A stretch of 64,000 nucleotides of DNA. It comes from Oceanobacillus oncorhynchi. Lineage in GTDB: Bacteria > Bacillota > Bacilli > Bacillales > Amphibacillaceae. Position numbers and translations under genes: made by a program. Of this stretch, positions 1 through 9,176 are shown in pieces (positions within the stretch are counted from its first letter, which is position 1; each line of letters starts with the position of its first letter). The stretch is from contig NZ_CDGG01000001.1 of the NCBI RefSeq assembly GCF_000821065.1, positions 4,544,005-4,608,004 of the forward strand, given 5' to 3'. The notes under the pieces were generated by a model that was given only the letters and a program-made list of their open reading frames with translations, ran no database searches and was not told the DNA's origin.

Positions 1-8
1 ACATTGCT

Positions 9-146
9 TTATCCTTTCTGCAGGAAAACACGATTATTTGGCTCTTTAACATCTGCGGTGAAGTAAACGGCATACTTATCCGTATCACTTTTAGCCCATT
101 CCATACCGGGAGAGCTGGCACCATAATTTATTCTTACCCTGCATAG
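9..146 (-). pseudogene. possible remnant of a coding region at the left edge
   Basis: A 45-codon open stretch on the minus strand ends in TAA and reads like real protein near its end (for example EWAKSDTDKYAVYFTADV). It has an in-frame stop just upstream, no start codon with a ribosome binding site, and AT-rich non-coding DNA behind it. I do not recognise the family. It could be the 3' stump of a deleted gene or chance. Confidence 0.2.
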
Positions 147-493
147 CTAAAGAATAAACTACATTTTCCCTTAAAAGATTTAATCCATATACTTATTGTA
201 TCTTATTTTTCCGTTAAAATACAACATCAATCTATATCCAGTATAGAATGCTGCAGCTAACCGCCCTTACATCGAATGAAATTTCATTCAGCAGGTATTT
301 TCGAACAGCTGTCTTTACTGTATTTAAGATACATTGCTTTCATCAATAGCACTGCAAGAATGGCTTATATCTGCCCCTGTGTCGCTGTTTAGCAACGAGA
401 GCCAGTGAGCCCCGGAAATTCTCTAAGCAATCTATAGACAGCTCTTTAGCCTCTCAGGATAAAAGAGATTGCCTGCACACCCACGGCAAATAG
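147..493. other. gene-free stretch downstream of murC
   Basis: About 350 bases without a convincing reading frame. The first half is AT-rich. The second half is more GC-balanced and may be decayed repeat or gene debris. I see no RNA gene, operator or clear promoter in it. Confidence 0.4.
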
Positions 494-526
494 AAAAAAG
501 CAGTGAACCGCTTCACTGCTTTTTCA
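494..526 (-). terminator. murC intrinsic terminator
   Basis: Inverted repeat AGCAGTGAA / TTCACTGCT with a 3-4 nt loop, flanked by A- and T-runs on both sides. It sits immediately after the murC stop codon and could act in both directions. Confidence 0.85.
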
Positions 527-527
527 T

Positions 528-1823
528 TTAGGCTAGTGTCTCTTCATAGGATTTCTGGAATTTTTGAATATCTCCTGCACCCATGAAAATCAACACACTA
601 TCTTTATATTCTTGTAGCACATTGGTATGCTCTAAATCTAAAATATCACTTTCAGGAATCAAATTTTGCAAATCCTCAATAGTTAATTGACCTGACTGCT
701 CTCGAGCCGACCCAAAAATATCACATAAATAGACTTTATCTGCTTGGTTTAAACTATCTGCAAATTCTTGTAAAAATGTTTTTGTACGTGTAAAGGTATG
801 CGGCTGAAAAATAGCAACCACTTCTTTATTTGGATACTTTTTACGAGCTGATTCAATTGTTACTGCAATCTCCTTAGGATGATGTGCATAATCATCTACA
901 ATTACCTGAGAATCAATTGTCTTTTCTGTAAAGCGTCTTTTAACCCCTTTAAAAGAGCTTAATTCCTTCATAAATTCAACTGGAATTCCTTCGTAGTGAC
1001 AAATCGCTATCACTGCTAGTGAATTTAAAATCGTATGATTTCCAAATGTAGGAATGAAGAAATGCTCATAATAGGTGCTTCGAACATATACATCGAATTC
1101 TGTTCCCTGCTCTGTCTCTACCACATTTTTCGCTTGGAAATCATTTGTCTCATTAAAACCATAATAAATAATCGGCACTTTCGTATGAATGCCTTGAAGT
1201 TCTTCATCATCACCGCATGCAACAATACCTTTTTTCACGCGATCAGACATGGATTGAAAAGCATCCACTACATCATCTAAGCTTGTAAAATAATCCGGAT
1301 GATCAAAATCAATATTTGTCATAATCGCATAGTCCGGCTCATAGCTTAAAAAGTGTCTGCGATATTCACAAGCTTCAAAAGCAAAATATTTACTGTCAAC
1401 ATGCCCACGCCCTGTCCCGTCTCCAATTAAATAAGAGATTGGATAAGCACTTTCCAAAACATGTGATAATAATCCTGTCGTTGTCGTTTTCCCGTGTGCA
1501 CCTGTAACAGCAATACTTGTATACTGCTTCAACCATTCGCCTAAAAACTCATGATACCAATAAAATTTACAACCAAGCTCTCTCGCTTGTTTTATTTCAA
1601 CATGGTCTTCAGGAAAAGCATTTCCTGCTATAATCGTATAATCTGATTGAATATTATCTTTTGAAAAAGACAGAATAGGAATATGTTTTTCTTCTAATGC
1701 CAGCTGTGTGAAAATACGGCTGTCAATATCTGAACCCTGTACTTTCTCACCTGAGTCATGAAGAATTTGTGCTAATGCACTCATCCCTGTTCCTTTAATA
1801 CCTATAAAATGGTAAGTTGTCAT
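528..1823 (-). CDS. murC: UDP-N-acetylmuramate--L-alanine ligase MurC
   Basis: Cytoplasmic ligase that adds L-alanine to UDP-N-acetylmuramate with ATP, the first amino acid of the peptidoglycan stem peptide. The protein has the N-terminal nucleotide-sugar binding loop GIKGTGMS (residues 8-15), the Mur-ligase ATP loop GAHGKTTTT (108-116), the central D..HP stretch ([10 protein letters not shown]), and the C-terminal [10 protein letters not shown] motif. I start at the ATG coding MTTYHF because TTGGAGG lies 8 nt upstream; the in-frame ATG ten codons earlier has no such site. This gives 431 aa, the normal family length (about 432 in B. subtilis). The gene is monocistronic, with its own terminator, downstream of sftA as in Bacillus. 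Confidence 0.97.
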   Translation of the reverse strand: MTTYHFIGIKGTGMSALAQILHDSGEKVQGSDIDSRIFTQLALEEKHIPILSFSKDNIQSDYTIIAGNAFPEDHVEIKQARELGCKFYWYHEFLGEWLKQYTSIAVTGAHGKTTTTGLLSHVLESAYPISYLIGDGTGRGHVDSKYFAFEACEYRRHFLSYEPDYAIMTNIDFDHPDYFTSLDDVVDAFQSMSDRVKKGIVACGDDEELQGIHTKVPIIYYGFNETNDFQAKNVVETEQGTEFDVYVRSTYYEHFFIPTFGNHTILNSLAVIAICHYEGIPVEFMKELSSFKGVKRRFTEKTIDSQVIVDDYAHHPKEIAVTIESARKKYPNKEVVAIFQPHTFTRTKTFLQEFADSLNQADKVYLCDIFGSAREQSGQLTIEDLQNLIPESDILDLEHTNVLQEYKDSVLIFMGAGDIQKFQKSYEETLA

Positions 1824-2395
1824 AAAACGAACCTCCAACGTTTTTTCATCCATTCATTTTCATGTCATTTTATTTGTTATCAGCGGCTCTGTGTCAAGAT
1901 ATTATATAACCGCAATCCCATTCAATGGATTATAACAAATAAATAACTTATTTTAAAGCAAAATTTATTATTTCAAAGCTTTTAAAAGTAAATTCAAGCA
2001 TTTTAAACATATTTTTTTTAAACGAAAGCGTTTGTCCGCCCATTTATTTACATAAAAATGTACTTCCTTTTGCATTTTTGCAAATGCTGGCCGGTGGGGA
2101 CGAATCATCTCAAGTCCCTATTATCCTTTCTTAACACGTAAAAAAGAAACACCATTTTCTGTACAGATAGAGAGCCTATATCTCATTCTATACAGATAAT
2201 GAATAATATGTGCTTTTGCCTTATATTTTCTTTCTTTTTTGAAAAGCTTCTTTTATATTTTAGTAACTTTCCGGAATTATAGCAACTTTTTTAGTTGTCC
2301 TTATTTTTGATATGCGGAGAAACAGCATCGGGCAAGCCTTTCTTAACAAACAAAGTGTGAGCTAGTTTATTATAAAGTAACCGTATTTTCACCGC
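1824..2395. other. gene-free region between sftA and murC
   Basis: About 570 AT-rich bases that should hold the murC promoter on the minus strand. A palindrome around CGAAAGCGTTTG (2023-2034) is one or two bases away from a CcpA cre site. A short repeated ACAGATA pair lies near 2163 and 2192. No reading frame here looks coding. Confidence 0.4.
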
Positions 2396-2430
2396 CAAAA
2401 AATGAGAGACAGTTTACATACTGTCTCTCT
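2396..2430 (-). terminator. sftA intrinsic terminator overlapping the stop codon
   Basis: A 10-bp perfect stem GAGAGACAGT / ACTGTCTCTC around a 6-nt loop that contains the sftA stop codon, followed on the minus strand by a T-run. Confidence 0.85.
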
Positions 2431-5005
2431 GCGCTTTTGTAATCAAGACCTCTCGCGCACGGCTGCCATTTTGCCCTGAGATAATTCCCCGCTGCTCCAG
2501 AGAATCAATTAATCTCGCAGCACGGTTATATCCTATTTTAAAATGCCTTTGCAGGGAAGATGTGCTTGCACTATTTTGATTTAATACAAATTCAATCGCA
2601 TCTTCCAAGAGATCATCTTCCTCTTCATCTATCTGTACTTGTTCTAATAAATCTTCCTGTTCAAACAGATATTTCGGTTCAGCCATTGATTTTGCATAAT
2701 TTGCTACTCGTTCAATTTCCTCATCAGACACAAATGGCCCTTGTAAACGAACACTTTTCCCGGCGCCGTTCTCAATCAGGAGCATATCCCCTTTTCCAAG
2801 TAACTTTTCCGCACCGCTGGAATCAATAATTGTCCGTGAATCCACTTGGGAAGATACACTAAAAGCAATTCTTGTAGGAATATTTGCTTTGATCAGACCT
2901 GTAATAACATCCACAGATGGACGCTGCGTTGCAAGCAGAAGATGAATACCGCATGCTCTTGCTTTTTGCGCAATTCTGCTGATGGCATCCTCCACATCCT
3001 GCGGAGACATCATCATTAAATCAGCTAATTCATCAATAACAATCACGATAAACGGCATCTTTTGATCTGCTTTTCCTTCTCGCAGCATTTTTTGATTATA
3101 CCTGCTTATATCCCGGACCCCTTCATTTACAAAACGATCATAGCGATCCTCCATCTCTGCCACAGCCCATTTCAGACTCTGTGTAGCAGCTTTAACATCT
3201 GTGATGACAGGAGAAACAAGGTGCGGGATACCATTATATGGAGCAAGTTCAACCATTTTAGGATCGATTAACAGAATCCGCACATCCTCATGACTGGCGT
3301 TATAAATTAAGCTGACAAGAATGGTGTTGATACAGACACTTTTCCCCGAACCGGTAGCTCCGGCAATCAAACCATGCGGCATTTTATTAATATCAATTAC
3401 TTTGGGCATTCCTTCAATAGTCAGTCCCAGCGCCACACTTAAAGGAGACTTATTATCTTTAAAATCATCCGATTCAATTATCCGCTGGATCCCCACCATT
3501 TCCGGGTGAAGATTAGGAACCTCGATGCCTACTGTATTTTTACCTGGAATAGGTGCCTCAATACGAATATCCTTCGCTGACATATTTAGTTTTAAATCGT
3601 CAGCTAAGTTTTTAATCTTGCTTACCTTGACGCCCATCTCAGGATGCACCTCAAAACGTGTAACAGACGGCCCCTGTGTTGCCTTTACAACTTTTGCTTT
3701 GACTTGAAAATGCTTCAATGTCTCTTCCAGTAAATCTTGCTGTTCTATCAGCCATTCTTCATCCTCTTCGGTTGATTTGGCTGCTGGATCGTTTAACAAG
3801 TGCAAAGGAACCTCTCTCGGTTCAGGTTCGCTCCGTGAAGGTACAGGTGCAGGTACTATATTCACAGTCGAAGCCATGCTTTCGGAATCTTGATTCGTTG
3901 CATGGGTTTCGGCTAATTTTTCCTCTGCCTTGCGCAGCTCGTCCTCGCGTCTTTCATGTGCCTGCTGCAATCGCTGAAAAGTTTCCTCCCGTTTTCGCTG
4001 CTCCTGCAAATTTTTCTTATCCCGCGGAGTCATCATTACATTAAAAGCAGTTGAAGCCTGACTTGACCTTTCCTTATTCTGGCTTGGCATCTGGTTTGTT
4101 GTATGAATCGGGTTTCTTTTTTGGGAAGTAACATCATTTTCAGTTTCGGTTTTAGGCTCTTCCGGCTCCGGAGGTGTTTCTTGAACCTCATCTTCCTCCG
4201 TCTCCAGCATCTCCGCCGTACTGCTGACTTCCTGCTGAACTTCATGCGTTTGTTCTAATATCATATCTTCTGAAAAAGTATCTTGCTGCTTATCTGACGG
4301 ATCCGCTGTTTCAAAGATATCAGCTTCTTTTCTATCCGAGTGGTGTCCTGTATCTATTGTCGGCAATTCTTCCTTTTTCCTTAACAATGATTCAGTTGAC
4401 ATCATCGTATCTTCTAAGCTGCTCGCTGCTTCATCCTCTTTTTGAAGTTTGGATTCCTTTCTCTGATACGCTGGTATTTCATGAATCAGCTTAGATTCTC
4501 TCGACTGAAAGCCATAAATCGGAGAAGGCACCTCTGTCGGCTGAAAAGGAACATCCGGATTTTTCTTATATACTTTTCTTCCCGGGTTATTTTCCGCTTG
4601 CGGAGTACTGCGCGCATTACGTGCAGGATACGAAGCTTCTTTTCTGCTTCGGTTCGGCAGCGGGCGATGATTGTCCGGCTTTTTGTCCGCAGTTGTTTCT
4701 TTTCTTTGATTATTTTCTCTGTGTGTCCGTCTCTCTCTTCTTTCTTGTACAATATCTTGATTTCTTCTTTTATAACTAGGTTGCTTGTCAACATTCGTTT
4801 CTTTTTTTTGATCAACAGTATCTGGAATCACCGGAAACTTAAATGATCGCCCGGAAGGATAATGGTATGTCATTTTTGTCTGTATATTTGGTTGTTTATC
4901 AGATTCTTCCTGTTCAACCTCAACAAATTCCTCTACTTCTATTTCCACTTCTTTTGTAAATATGTTTTTGAGCCGTTCTTTCCATTGCTCCCACCACATA
5001 TGCAT
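2414..5005 (-). CDS. sftA: FtsK/SpoIIIE-family soluble DNA translocase SftA
   Basis: Hexameric ATP-driven DNA pump that clears chromosome DNA from the closing septum. No membrane segment is present at the N-terminus, which distinguishes SftA from SpoIIIE/FtsK; residues 1 to about 400 are charged, low-complexity linker. The translocase motor follows, with the Walker A loop GATGSGKS near residues 547-554 and a Walker B region (VIVIDELADLMM). A winged-helix gamma domain, which reads orienting DNA sequences, is at the C-terminus (SSLQRHFKIGYNRAARLID). At 863 aa it is shorter than B. subtilis SftA (about 950), the difference lying in the linker. AAGGA lies 9 nt before the chosen ATG; the ATG two codons later is a possible alternative. 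Its own terminator follows. Confidence 0.93.
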   Translation of the reverse strand: MHMWWEQWKERLKNIFTKEVEIEVEEFVEVEQEESDKQPNIQTKMTYHYPSGRSFKFPVIPDTVDQKKETNVDKQPSYKRRNQDIVQERRERRTHRENNQRKETTADKKPDNHRPLPNRSRKEASYPARNARSTPQAENNPGRKVYKKNPDVPFQPTEVPSPIYGFQSRESKLIHEIPAYQRKESKLQKEDEAASSLEDTMMSTESLLRKKEELPTIDTGHHSDRKEADIFETADPSDKQQDTFSEDMILEQTHEVQQEVSSTAEMLETEEDEVQETPPEPEEPKTETENDVTSQKRNPIHTTNQMPSQNKERSSQASTAFNVMMTPRDKKNLQEQRKREETFQRLQQAHERREDELRKAEEKLAETHATNQDSESMASTVNIVPAPVPSRSEPEPREVPLHLLNDPAAKSTEEDEEWLIEQQDLLEETLKHFQVKAKVVKATQGPSVTRFEVHPEMGVKVSKIKNLADDLKLNMSAKDIRIEAPIPGKNTVGIEVPNLHPEMVGIQRIIESDDFKDNKSPLSVALGLTIEGMPKVIDINKMPHGLIAGATGSGKSVCINTILVSLIYNASHEDVRILLIDPKMVELAPYNGIPHLVSPVITDVKAATQSLKWAVAEMEDRYDRFVNEGVRDISRYNQKMLREGKADQKMPFIVIVIDELADLMMMSPQDVEDAISRIAQKARACGIHLLLATQRPSVDVITGLIKANIPTRIAFSVSSQVDSRTIIDSSGAEKLLGKGDMLLIENGAGKSVRLQGPFVSDEEIERVANYAKSMAEPKYLFEQEDLLEQVQIDEEEDDLLEDAIEFVLNQNSASTSSLQRHFKIGYNRAARLIDSLEQRGIISGQNGSRAREVLITKAQRDSM

Positions 5006-5102
5006 TCACTCATTTCCTTAATTGTTCATACTGTTCATTTTAGCAGTTTTTCAAGGGGATTTACATGATTACTGCGATAATTTTTTCGGTTTCCTTTCCT
5101 GT

Positions 5103-5134
5103 TAAAAAATCCCCTGCTCACACAAGGGATTTGA
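5103..5134 (-). terminator. terminator of the ytpPQR operon
   Basis: Stem AAATCCC / GGGATTT with a T-run on the minus strand, lying just after the ytpR stop codon and before the sftA promoter region. Confidence 0.7.
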
Positions 5135-5137
5135 AAG

Positions 5138-5743
5138 TTAAAATGTAAATTCTTCGCCAATTTGATACGTATCATCCAGTACATAAATGCCTTTTTCCTT
5201 CGGCGCATCAGGCAAGCCCAGTTCTTTTTGAGAACAAACCATTCCGTGAGAAGGTACACCTCTTAATTCAGATGCTTTAATTTTCATTCCGGACGGCATC
5301 GTTGCTCCTACTTTCGCTACAACGACCTTTTGACCTTCATCGATATTTGGAGCGCCGCAAACAATTTGCAAGGTTTCTTCCCCAACATCAATTTGACATA
5401 CACTTAATTTGTCCGCATTTTCATGGGCCTGTTTTGACTTTACAAATCCTACTACAAATTTCGGACTCAAATCAAATTCAAGGGGGTCATCTATTCCTTT
5501 TCTTTGGAAAAGTGTACGAATTTCCGCTAATAAGCTTTCTTCTAGAGGAATCGCACCGTTTTTTTCATCTAATTGAAAGTAGGTGGAAGCATGAAAAATA
5601 TTGTAGCCAAGCACTTCTCCATCAGCTGATGTTATTTTAGTGATATCCCCATTCGTTTCTTGCTTTAATTCATAGCGGTTCCCTTCCTTAATAGGAAGAA
5701 TCAATACATCTCCAATTCCTTGACGGTTATAAAAAACATCCAT
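5138..5743 (-). CDS. ytpR: YtpR family tRNA-binding (EMAP/OB-fold) protein
   Basis: Small cytoplasmic protein with a DUF4479-like N-terminal half and a C-terminal tRNA-binding OB-fold of the Arc1p/EMAP-II type, visible in VGFVKSKQAHENADKLSV followed by CQIDVGEE and IVCGAPNI. The same fold occurs at the N-terminus of bacterial PheT. Its cellular job is not established. I choose the ATG at 5743 because GAGGAG lies 8 nt upstream; a GTG three codons earlier overlaps the ytpQ stop but has the purine-rich site too close. This gives 201 aa, the same as B. subtilis YtpR. It is the last gene of ytpP-ytpQ-ytpR, with start and stop nearly overlapping those of ytpQ. Confidence 0.92.
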   Translation of the reverse strand: MDVFYNRQGIGDVLILPIKEGNRYELKQETNGDITKITSADGEVLGYNIFHASTYFQLDEKNGAIPLEESLLAEIRTLFQRKGIDDPLEFDLSPKFVVGFVKSKQAHENADKLSVCQIDVGEETLQIVCGAPNIDEGQKVVVAKVGATMPSGMKIKASELRGVPSHGMVCSQKELGLPDAPKEKGIYVLDDTYQIGEEFTF

Positions 5744-5748
5744 TTCTT

Positions 5749-6564
5749 TCACTCCTCATTTTTCTCAGGTCGATTTTTTGCCAGTATAAATACCGGCTCT
5801 AATTTTTTATTTTCATAAACAAACGGCAAAGAAGTAATCGGTATTCTGCCATCCGCAAAAAATTTCATTGTCATTTGCGCTAAAATATCATATCCAGATT
5901 TATTTTGGATATCTCCTAAAATAAGCACATCCTGATGCGGTACAGCAACAGTTAATTCTCCTTTTGCATTGGCACGCATCTCTTCTAAAAAGGCTTCGTT
6001 CAGAATACGGCTTGCATCATAACCATCCTGTGTTGCCAAGAAATAAAAATCATTGCCTGCAACCTGATCTGCTTTCGGCTGATAAGATAAAGAGCGGATA
6101 TTGAAAGATGCTATTTCATCTAATCTTTCCTTAGACCAGCCCTCTTCCTCCAATAAATCCTCATCAATCAAACGGTAAGACTTTCCTAAATCAAGTGCAT
6201 AGAAAACCCGGGTTTCTGCAGTATGATCTTTATAAATCAACTTCTTCTTTGCCTTTGTTTCTGTCGGGAAGGAAGGGGAACGGAGCACAGGAAAAATCTG
6301 CTTTTCCATTCCTTTTAAATGCTGCGTCTGATTCATAATTTTTAACGCTTCATTAACATGCTCCACGATTTCATCAAGGGCTTCCTTCCCCCGGTCATTA
6401 TATTTAGCAATTAAATTAGGCAATGATACCGTCATGCCTTCGTTCGAGTCCTTCCATTCAATTCGTACAGCATCGTCATCACGCTTGTAGGTCACTCGAT
6501 AATCAGGGTTCTTCAGTTCATCCTCCAACAGGCGTTTCATCTTAATGCTTGTCATTTTTGCCAT
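5749..6564 (-). CDS. ytpQ: YtpQ, DUF1444 (UPF0354) family protein
   Basis: A 271-aa soluble protein of the DUF1444 family conserved in Bacillales, with no established function. The N-terminal part is rich in charged residues and contains a conserved proline stretch (IFPVLRSPSFP). The C-terminal half carries the family signature around LATQDGYDASRILN and PHQDVLILGDI. No catalytic motif, signal peptide or membrane segment is visible. GGGAGG lies upstream of the ATG. It is the middle gene between the thioredoxin-like ytpP (16 bp upstream) and the tRNA-binding ytpR (stop overlaps the ytpR start region), so the three are almost certainly cotranscribed. Length matches B. subtilis YtpQ closely. Confidence 0.92.
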   Translation of the reverse strand: MAKMTSIKMKRLLEDELKNPDYRVTYKRDDDAVRIEWKDSNEGMTVSLPNLIAKYNDRGKEALDEIVEHVNEALKIMNQTQHLKGMEKQIFPVLRSPSFPTETKAKKKLIYKDHTAETRVFYALDLGKSYRLIDEDLLEEEGWSKERLDEIASFNIRSLSYQPKADQVAGNDFYFLATQDGYDASRILNEAFLEEMRANAKGELTVAVPHQDVLILGDIQNKSGYDILAQMTMKFFADGRIPITSLPFVYENKKLEPVFILAKNRPEKNEE

Positions 6565-6580
6565 ACAAATGCCTCCCTAC

Positions 6581-6907
6581 CTATTTAGCAAGCCCGTCTA
6601 AAAAGGATTCGATTTCTTCTTGTGTTTTCCGGTCTTTACTTACAAATCTGCCCAGTTCTTCCCCTTTTTCAAACGCCAGAAAGCTAGGAATACCATAGAC
6701 ATCATATTCCTGACAGAGCTCGATAAAGTTATCCCGATTTACTTCTACAAATTGAAATTGTGAATAAGCCTCTTCTATTTCAGGCAAAATCGGTTCAATC
6801 ACGCGGCAATCCGGGCACCATCCTGCCGTAAATAAAAAGACAACCGGGCCTTCTTGAATATACGTATTAAATTCCTCTGTATTTTGTAATTCTTTCATTT
6901 TATACAT
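6581..6907 (-). CDS. ytpP: thioredoxin-like protein YtpP
   Basis: A thioredoxin-fold protein of about 108 aa with the redox motif WCPDC (residues 30-34) in place of the classic WCGPC, the conserved cis-proline segment (YGIPSFLAF) and no signal peptide, so it acts in the cytoplasm. Family members reduce disulfides; the partner is unknown. Two starts are possible: the ATG at 6907 (MYKMKEL, with AGGAG 10 nt upstream) and the ATG at 6898 (MKEL, with AAAGGA 8 nt upstream). I give the longer form, which is nearest to the 107 aa of B. subtilis YtpP. It is the first gene of ytpP-ytpQ-ytpR. A group II intron and repeat on the same strand lie about 300 bp upstream. Confidence 0.9.
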   Translation of the reverse strand: MYKMKELQNTEEFNTYIQEGPVVFLFTAGWCPDCRVIEPILPEIEEAYSQFQFVEVNRDNFIELCQEYDVYGIPSFLAFEKGEELGRFVSKDRKTQEEIESFLDGLAK

Positions 6908-7046
6908 CCTTTCTTTACTCCTATCATAGCTTGCCACACATATTCTTTCAATTATGTTACCTTGTTTCCATATTATTTGAATTTTGATTTTTATCGTTCA
7001 TTTTTCAAATAAGATAAAACAATAACATCACTTGGTCTTTAAATAT

Positions 7047-7227
7047 CGGTGTTTTTGCCAGAGTGATACCCCCTGCGACGGGTTATGGCGGGGGGAGTAA
7101 TCACCAATGTTGTCAGGTTAATGCGGCCGCTGCAGAAAAACACTACGCTTTCCGTGGGCTTGAGCTCAGCCTCCTCAAAAAAAGAAGTTCGCTTTTTTCT
7201 GCGGGGTCTTCCCTACGCGCTTTCCCA
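7047..7227. repeat. left part of palindromic dispersed repeat, interrupted by the intron
   Basis: GC-rich intergenic repeat related to other copies in this window. The segment CGGTGTTTTTGCCA at its left end matches 63207-63220 with two differences. The segment from GCGGCCGCT through ACACTACGCT (7123-7149) is shared with 40282-40308. AGTAATCACC resembles AGTAATCGC at 32099 and 63255. Its right part is at 9177-9415 beyond the intron. Confidence 0.7.
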
Positions 7228-7284
7228 GTCGAGTAAGCGGGAATTCAGTTCGATAATTGCTTGCTGAATTCCTCTACTCCTCCC

Positions 7285-7318
7285 AGAACCGTGCGAGCGG
7301 TATTACCGCACACGGCTC
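7285..7318 (-). ncRNA. group II intron catalytic domain V
   Basis: Perfect-length 34-nt hairpin with outer stem GAGCCGTG / CACGGTTC and an inner stem GCGGT / ACCGC closed by AATA. These are the signature features of domain V, the ribozyme catalytic core. It is placed 13 nt after the reverse transcriptase stop codon, as expected. Confidence 0.88.
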
Positions 7319-7331
7319 CTCCTATCAATAT

Positions 7332-8660
7332 TTACAGAATATAGCTAAGATGCTTTCGAAGACTATATATATTTACTTTGATTCTTGGACTAATGAGTGG
7401 ATACTTTTGTAAGAACCGTTGAAACTTCTCCCAGCTGAATGATTTCTTTTGACTTCTTCGATTCATCCACTTGAATAAAAGTTGTTTCACTTTATCCCAA
7501 AAGTTCTTCACTTCATATGCATTGTCCGTGATACAATAGTAATTGTAATAGCCTTGAAGCGCTAGATTGAGGCGCTCCATGATTAAACGAATATCCGTCG
7601 TCCGATGCATTTGAAGCCATTTCTTCTGACTTTTTAACTTTTCTTTGACTTTCTTGCTGCTGCTTTTGCGCTTGACTCGAAACCTTCCGTTTCGACTTCT
7701 GCTGCAGTAGTGTGTAAATCCTAAAAAGTCAAAAGTAGGTGGCTTCCCTTTCTTTTTACACTCGTTGTCTTTCCAGGCGTAGCTACCAAATGGAAGGATA
7801 TTTGTTTTCTCTTCTGCCATTTCCAAGTGAAACTTGTTTAGTCGCTCCTTAAGCCTACGATAAAAGGTTTGTGCATCGCTCTTGTATTGAAAACAGCACA
7901 CAAAATCGTCCGCATATCGAACCATGTAAGCTTGCCCTCTACTTTCTTTGCGAATTTTCTTCTCAAACCACAGGTCAAGTACATAATGCAGGTATATATT
8001 CCCAATAATTGGCGATATGATGCCACCTTGAGGAGTACCGCCTTCTGTCCGATAATATTTCCCTTCCTCCATGTAACCGCCTTTTAGAAAACGGCCGATA
8101 ATTCGAAGTAAGCTTGGGTCATTAATGCGATGCGCCAGAAATGTCATCATCCATTTGTGGTCTATATTGTCAAAAAATCCTCTAATATCCACATCTACGA
8201 TATAATTTGTATGTCGTTTTTCTATATACAGATTTAATATCTTTAGTGCGTCGTGACAGTTTCTTTTCGGACGAAACCCAAATGAACTATCCAGAAAATC
8301 ATTCTCGTAGATGGCATTTAATATTTTGGCTATGCCTCTTTGAACAATTTTGTCTTCATGTTCTGGTATGCCTAAGGGTCTTTTCTTCTTTGTGCCCGTT
8401 TTGTTAATATACGTTCTTCTTACTGGCACAGGTCGATACTTTTTCCTTTTCATGCGCATCACTAAATCCTTGATATTATCGTCCAGATTGGCTTCATATT
8501 CTCCTTTGGTTACCTCATTAATACCTGTTGCTTTCTTATTCGGAAGTTCCTTGTGGCATTGTTTCAGATTTTCTTCATTTAGTAGATGAGCTAAGGATGT
8601 GAAAACCATATCCTTATTTTCTTTTGCTAATTCTGCTATCCTTCGCAGTTCAGTTTCCAT
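7332..8660 (-). CDS. ltrA: group II intron reverse transcriptase/maturase
   Basis: Intron-encoded protein (442 aa) that helps the intron RNA splice and copies it into DNA at new sites. Reverse transcriptase blocks are complete: GFRPKRNCHDAL (128-139), DIRGFFDNIDH, GGTPQGGIISP and the catalytic YADD (249-252), then FDFLGFTHYC. The C-terminal third is a maturase (X) domain with GYYNYYC. No HNH endonuclease domain follows, so it belongs to the endonuclease-lacking group, whose members often insert next to hairpins. I start at the ATG with GGAGG 11 nt upstream; an in-frame extension of 24 codons to 8732 lacks a better site. No frameshift or stop is present, so the element may be active. Confidence 0.93.
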   Translation of the reverse strand: METELRRIAELAKENKDMVFTSLAHLLNEENLKQCHKELPNKKATGINEVTKGEYEANLDDNIKDLVMRMKRKKYRPVPVRRTYINKTGTKKKRPLGIPEHEDKIVQRGIAKILNAIYENDFLDSSFGFRPKRNCHDALKILNLYIEKRHTNYIVDVDIRGFFDNIDHKWMMTFLAHRINDPSLLRIIGRFLKGGYMEEGKYYRTEGGTPQGGIISPIIGNIYLHYVLDLWFEKKIRKESRGQAYMVRYADDFVCCFQYKSDAQTFYRRLKERLNKFHLEMAEEKTNILPFGSYAWKDNECKKKGKPPTFDFLGFTHYCSRSRNGRFRVKRKSSSKKVKEKLKSQKKWLQMHRTTDIRLIMERLNLALQGYYNYYCITDNAYEVKNFWDKVKQLLFKWMNRRSQKKSFSWEKFQRFLQKYPLISPRIKVNIYSLRKHLSYIL

Positions 8661-9176
8661 TGATTCTCCACCTCCGTGTGTGGTCCATGTGTCCCTTTGA
8701 AGGGCATTGACAGGTGGTGACCTTTCCTCCATCAGCGTTACCCGACTTCATTGGTACTATGTCACCATCCGACTACCTTTAGGCATCTGGCTACCTCACT
8801 TTATTATCGCTTGTTCACCATTACCTTCCTGTTTGTACAGGAAAGACCATAAAGGTTCTCCCGAGTTGCCGTAATATATCCATGTGTAACGTGCCAAGGT
8901 CATTGACTCCGAGGAAGCTGAGATTTTCTTGCCGTTTATTGAAAACCCCAGTGTTGTCTTCTAAACTCCTGAGCTTATCGACCTTCCTGTTTATTCACGA
9001 AATTTCGGAGCTCTATCCCTTCAACCGCTCTTGGCTTTCCGCTCATTACCTCACTGTCTACGCTTAAAAGCCTGTGTTACCACAAACCCTCCAAGACTCG
9101 CTACGAGTGAATGGCTAGTTCTTTCTCGGCGGGAATCCCACCCGCTATATATCACGACCTATGCTCGGTCGCTCCA

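Larger units (their letters stand above)
7228..9176 (-). mobile_element. group II intron, about 1.95 kb, with intact reverse transcriptase
   Basis: Self-splicing retroelement RNA on the minus strand. Domain V is recognisable at 7285-7318 as a 34-nt hairpin beginning GAGCCGTGTGCGG and ending CACGGTTCT. Domain VI follows (about 7228-7270), a long stem with AGGAATTCAG / CTGAATTCC. The reverse transcriptase is encoded in domain IV. Boundaries are placed where joining the two flanks restores a continuous repeat (CTTTCCCA joined to CAGGAGTCTC). The predicted 5' end then reads GAGCGACC, one base off the usual GUGCG start, so it may be shifted by a few bases. The intron lies between ytpP and ytoQ and interrupts no gene. 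Confidence 0.85.

Noticed and set aside
2023..2036. Possible cre site CGAAAGCGTTTGTC before murC
   Set aside because: The first base is C instead of T and the last is not A, and it is far from the murC start; kept only as a remark.
2560..4846. Several long open frames antisense to sftA
   Set aside because: They are shadows of the real gene; no ribosome binding sites and no family pattern.
9121..9160. GGGTGGGATTCCC on the minus strand resembles the GGGTGG of T-box leaders
   Set aside because: It lies in the 5' part of the group II intron, where it forms a local stem of domain I; no T-box stem I, specifier or terminator accompanies it.
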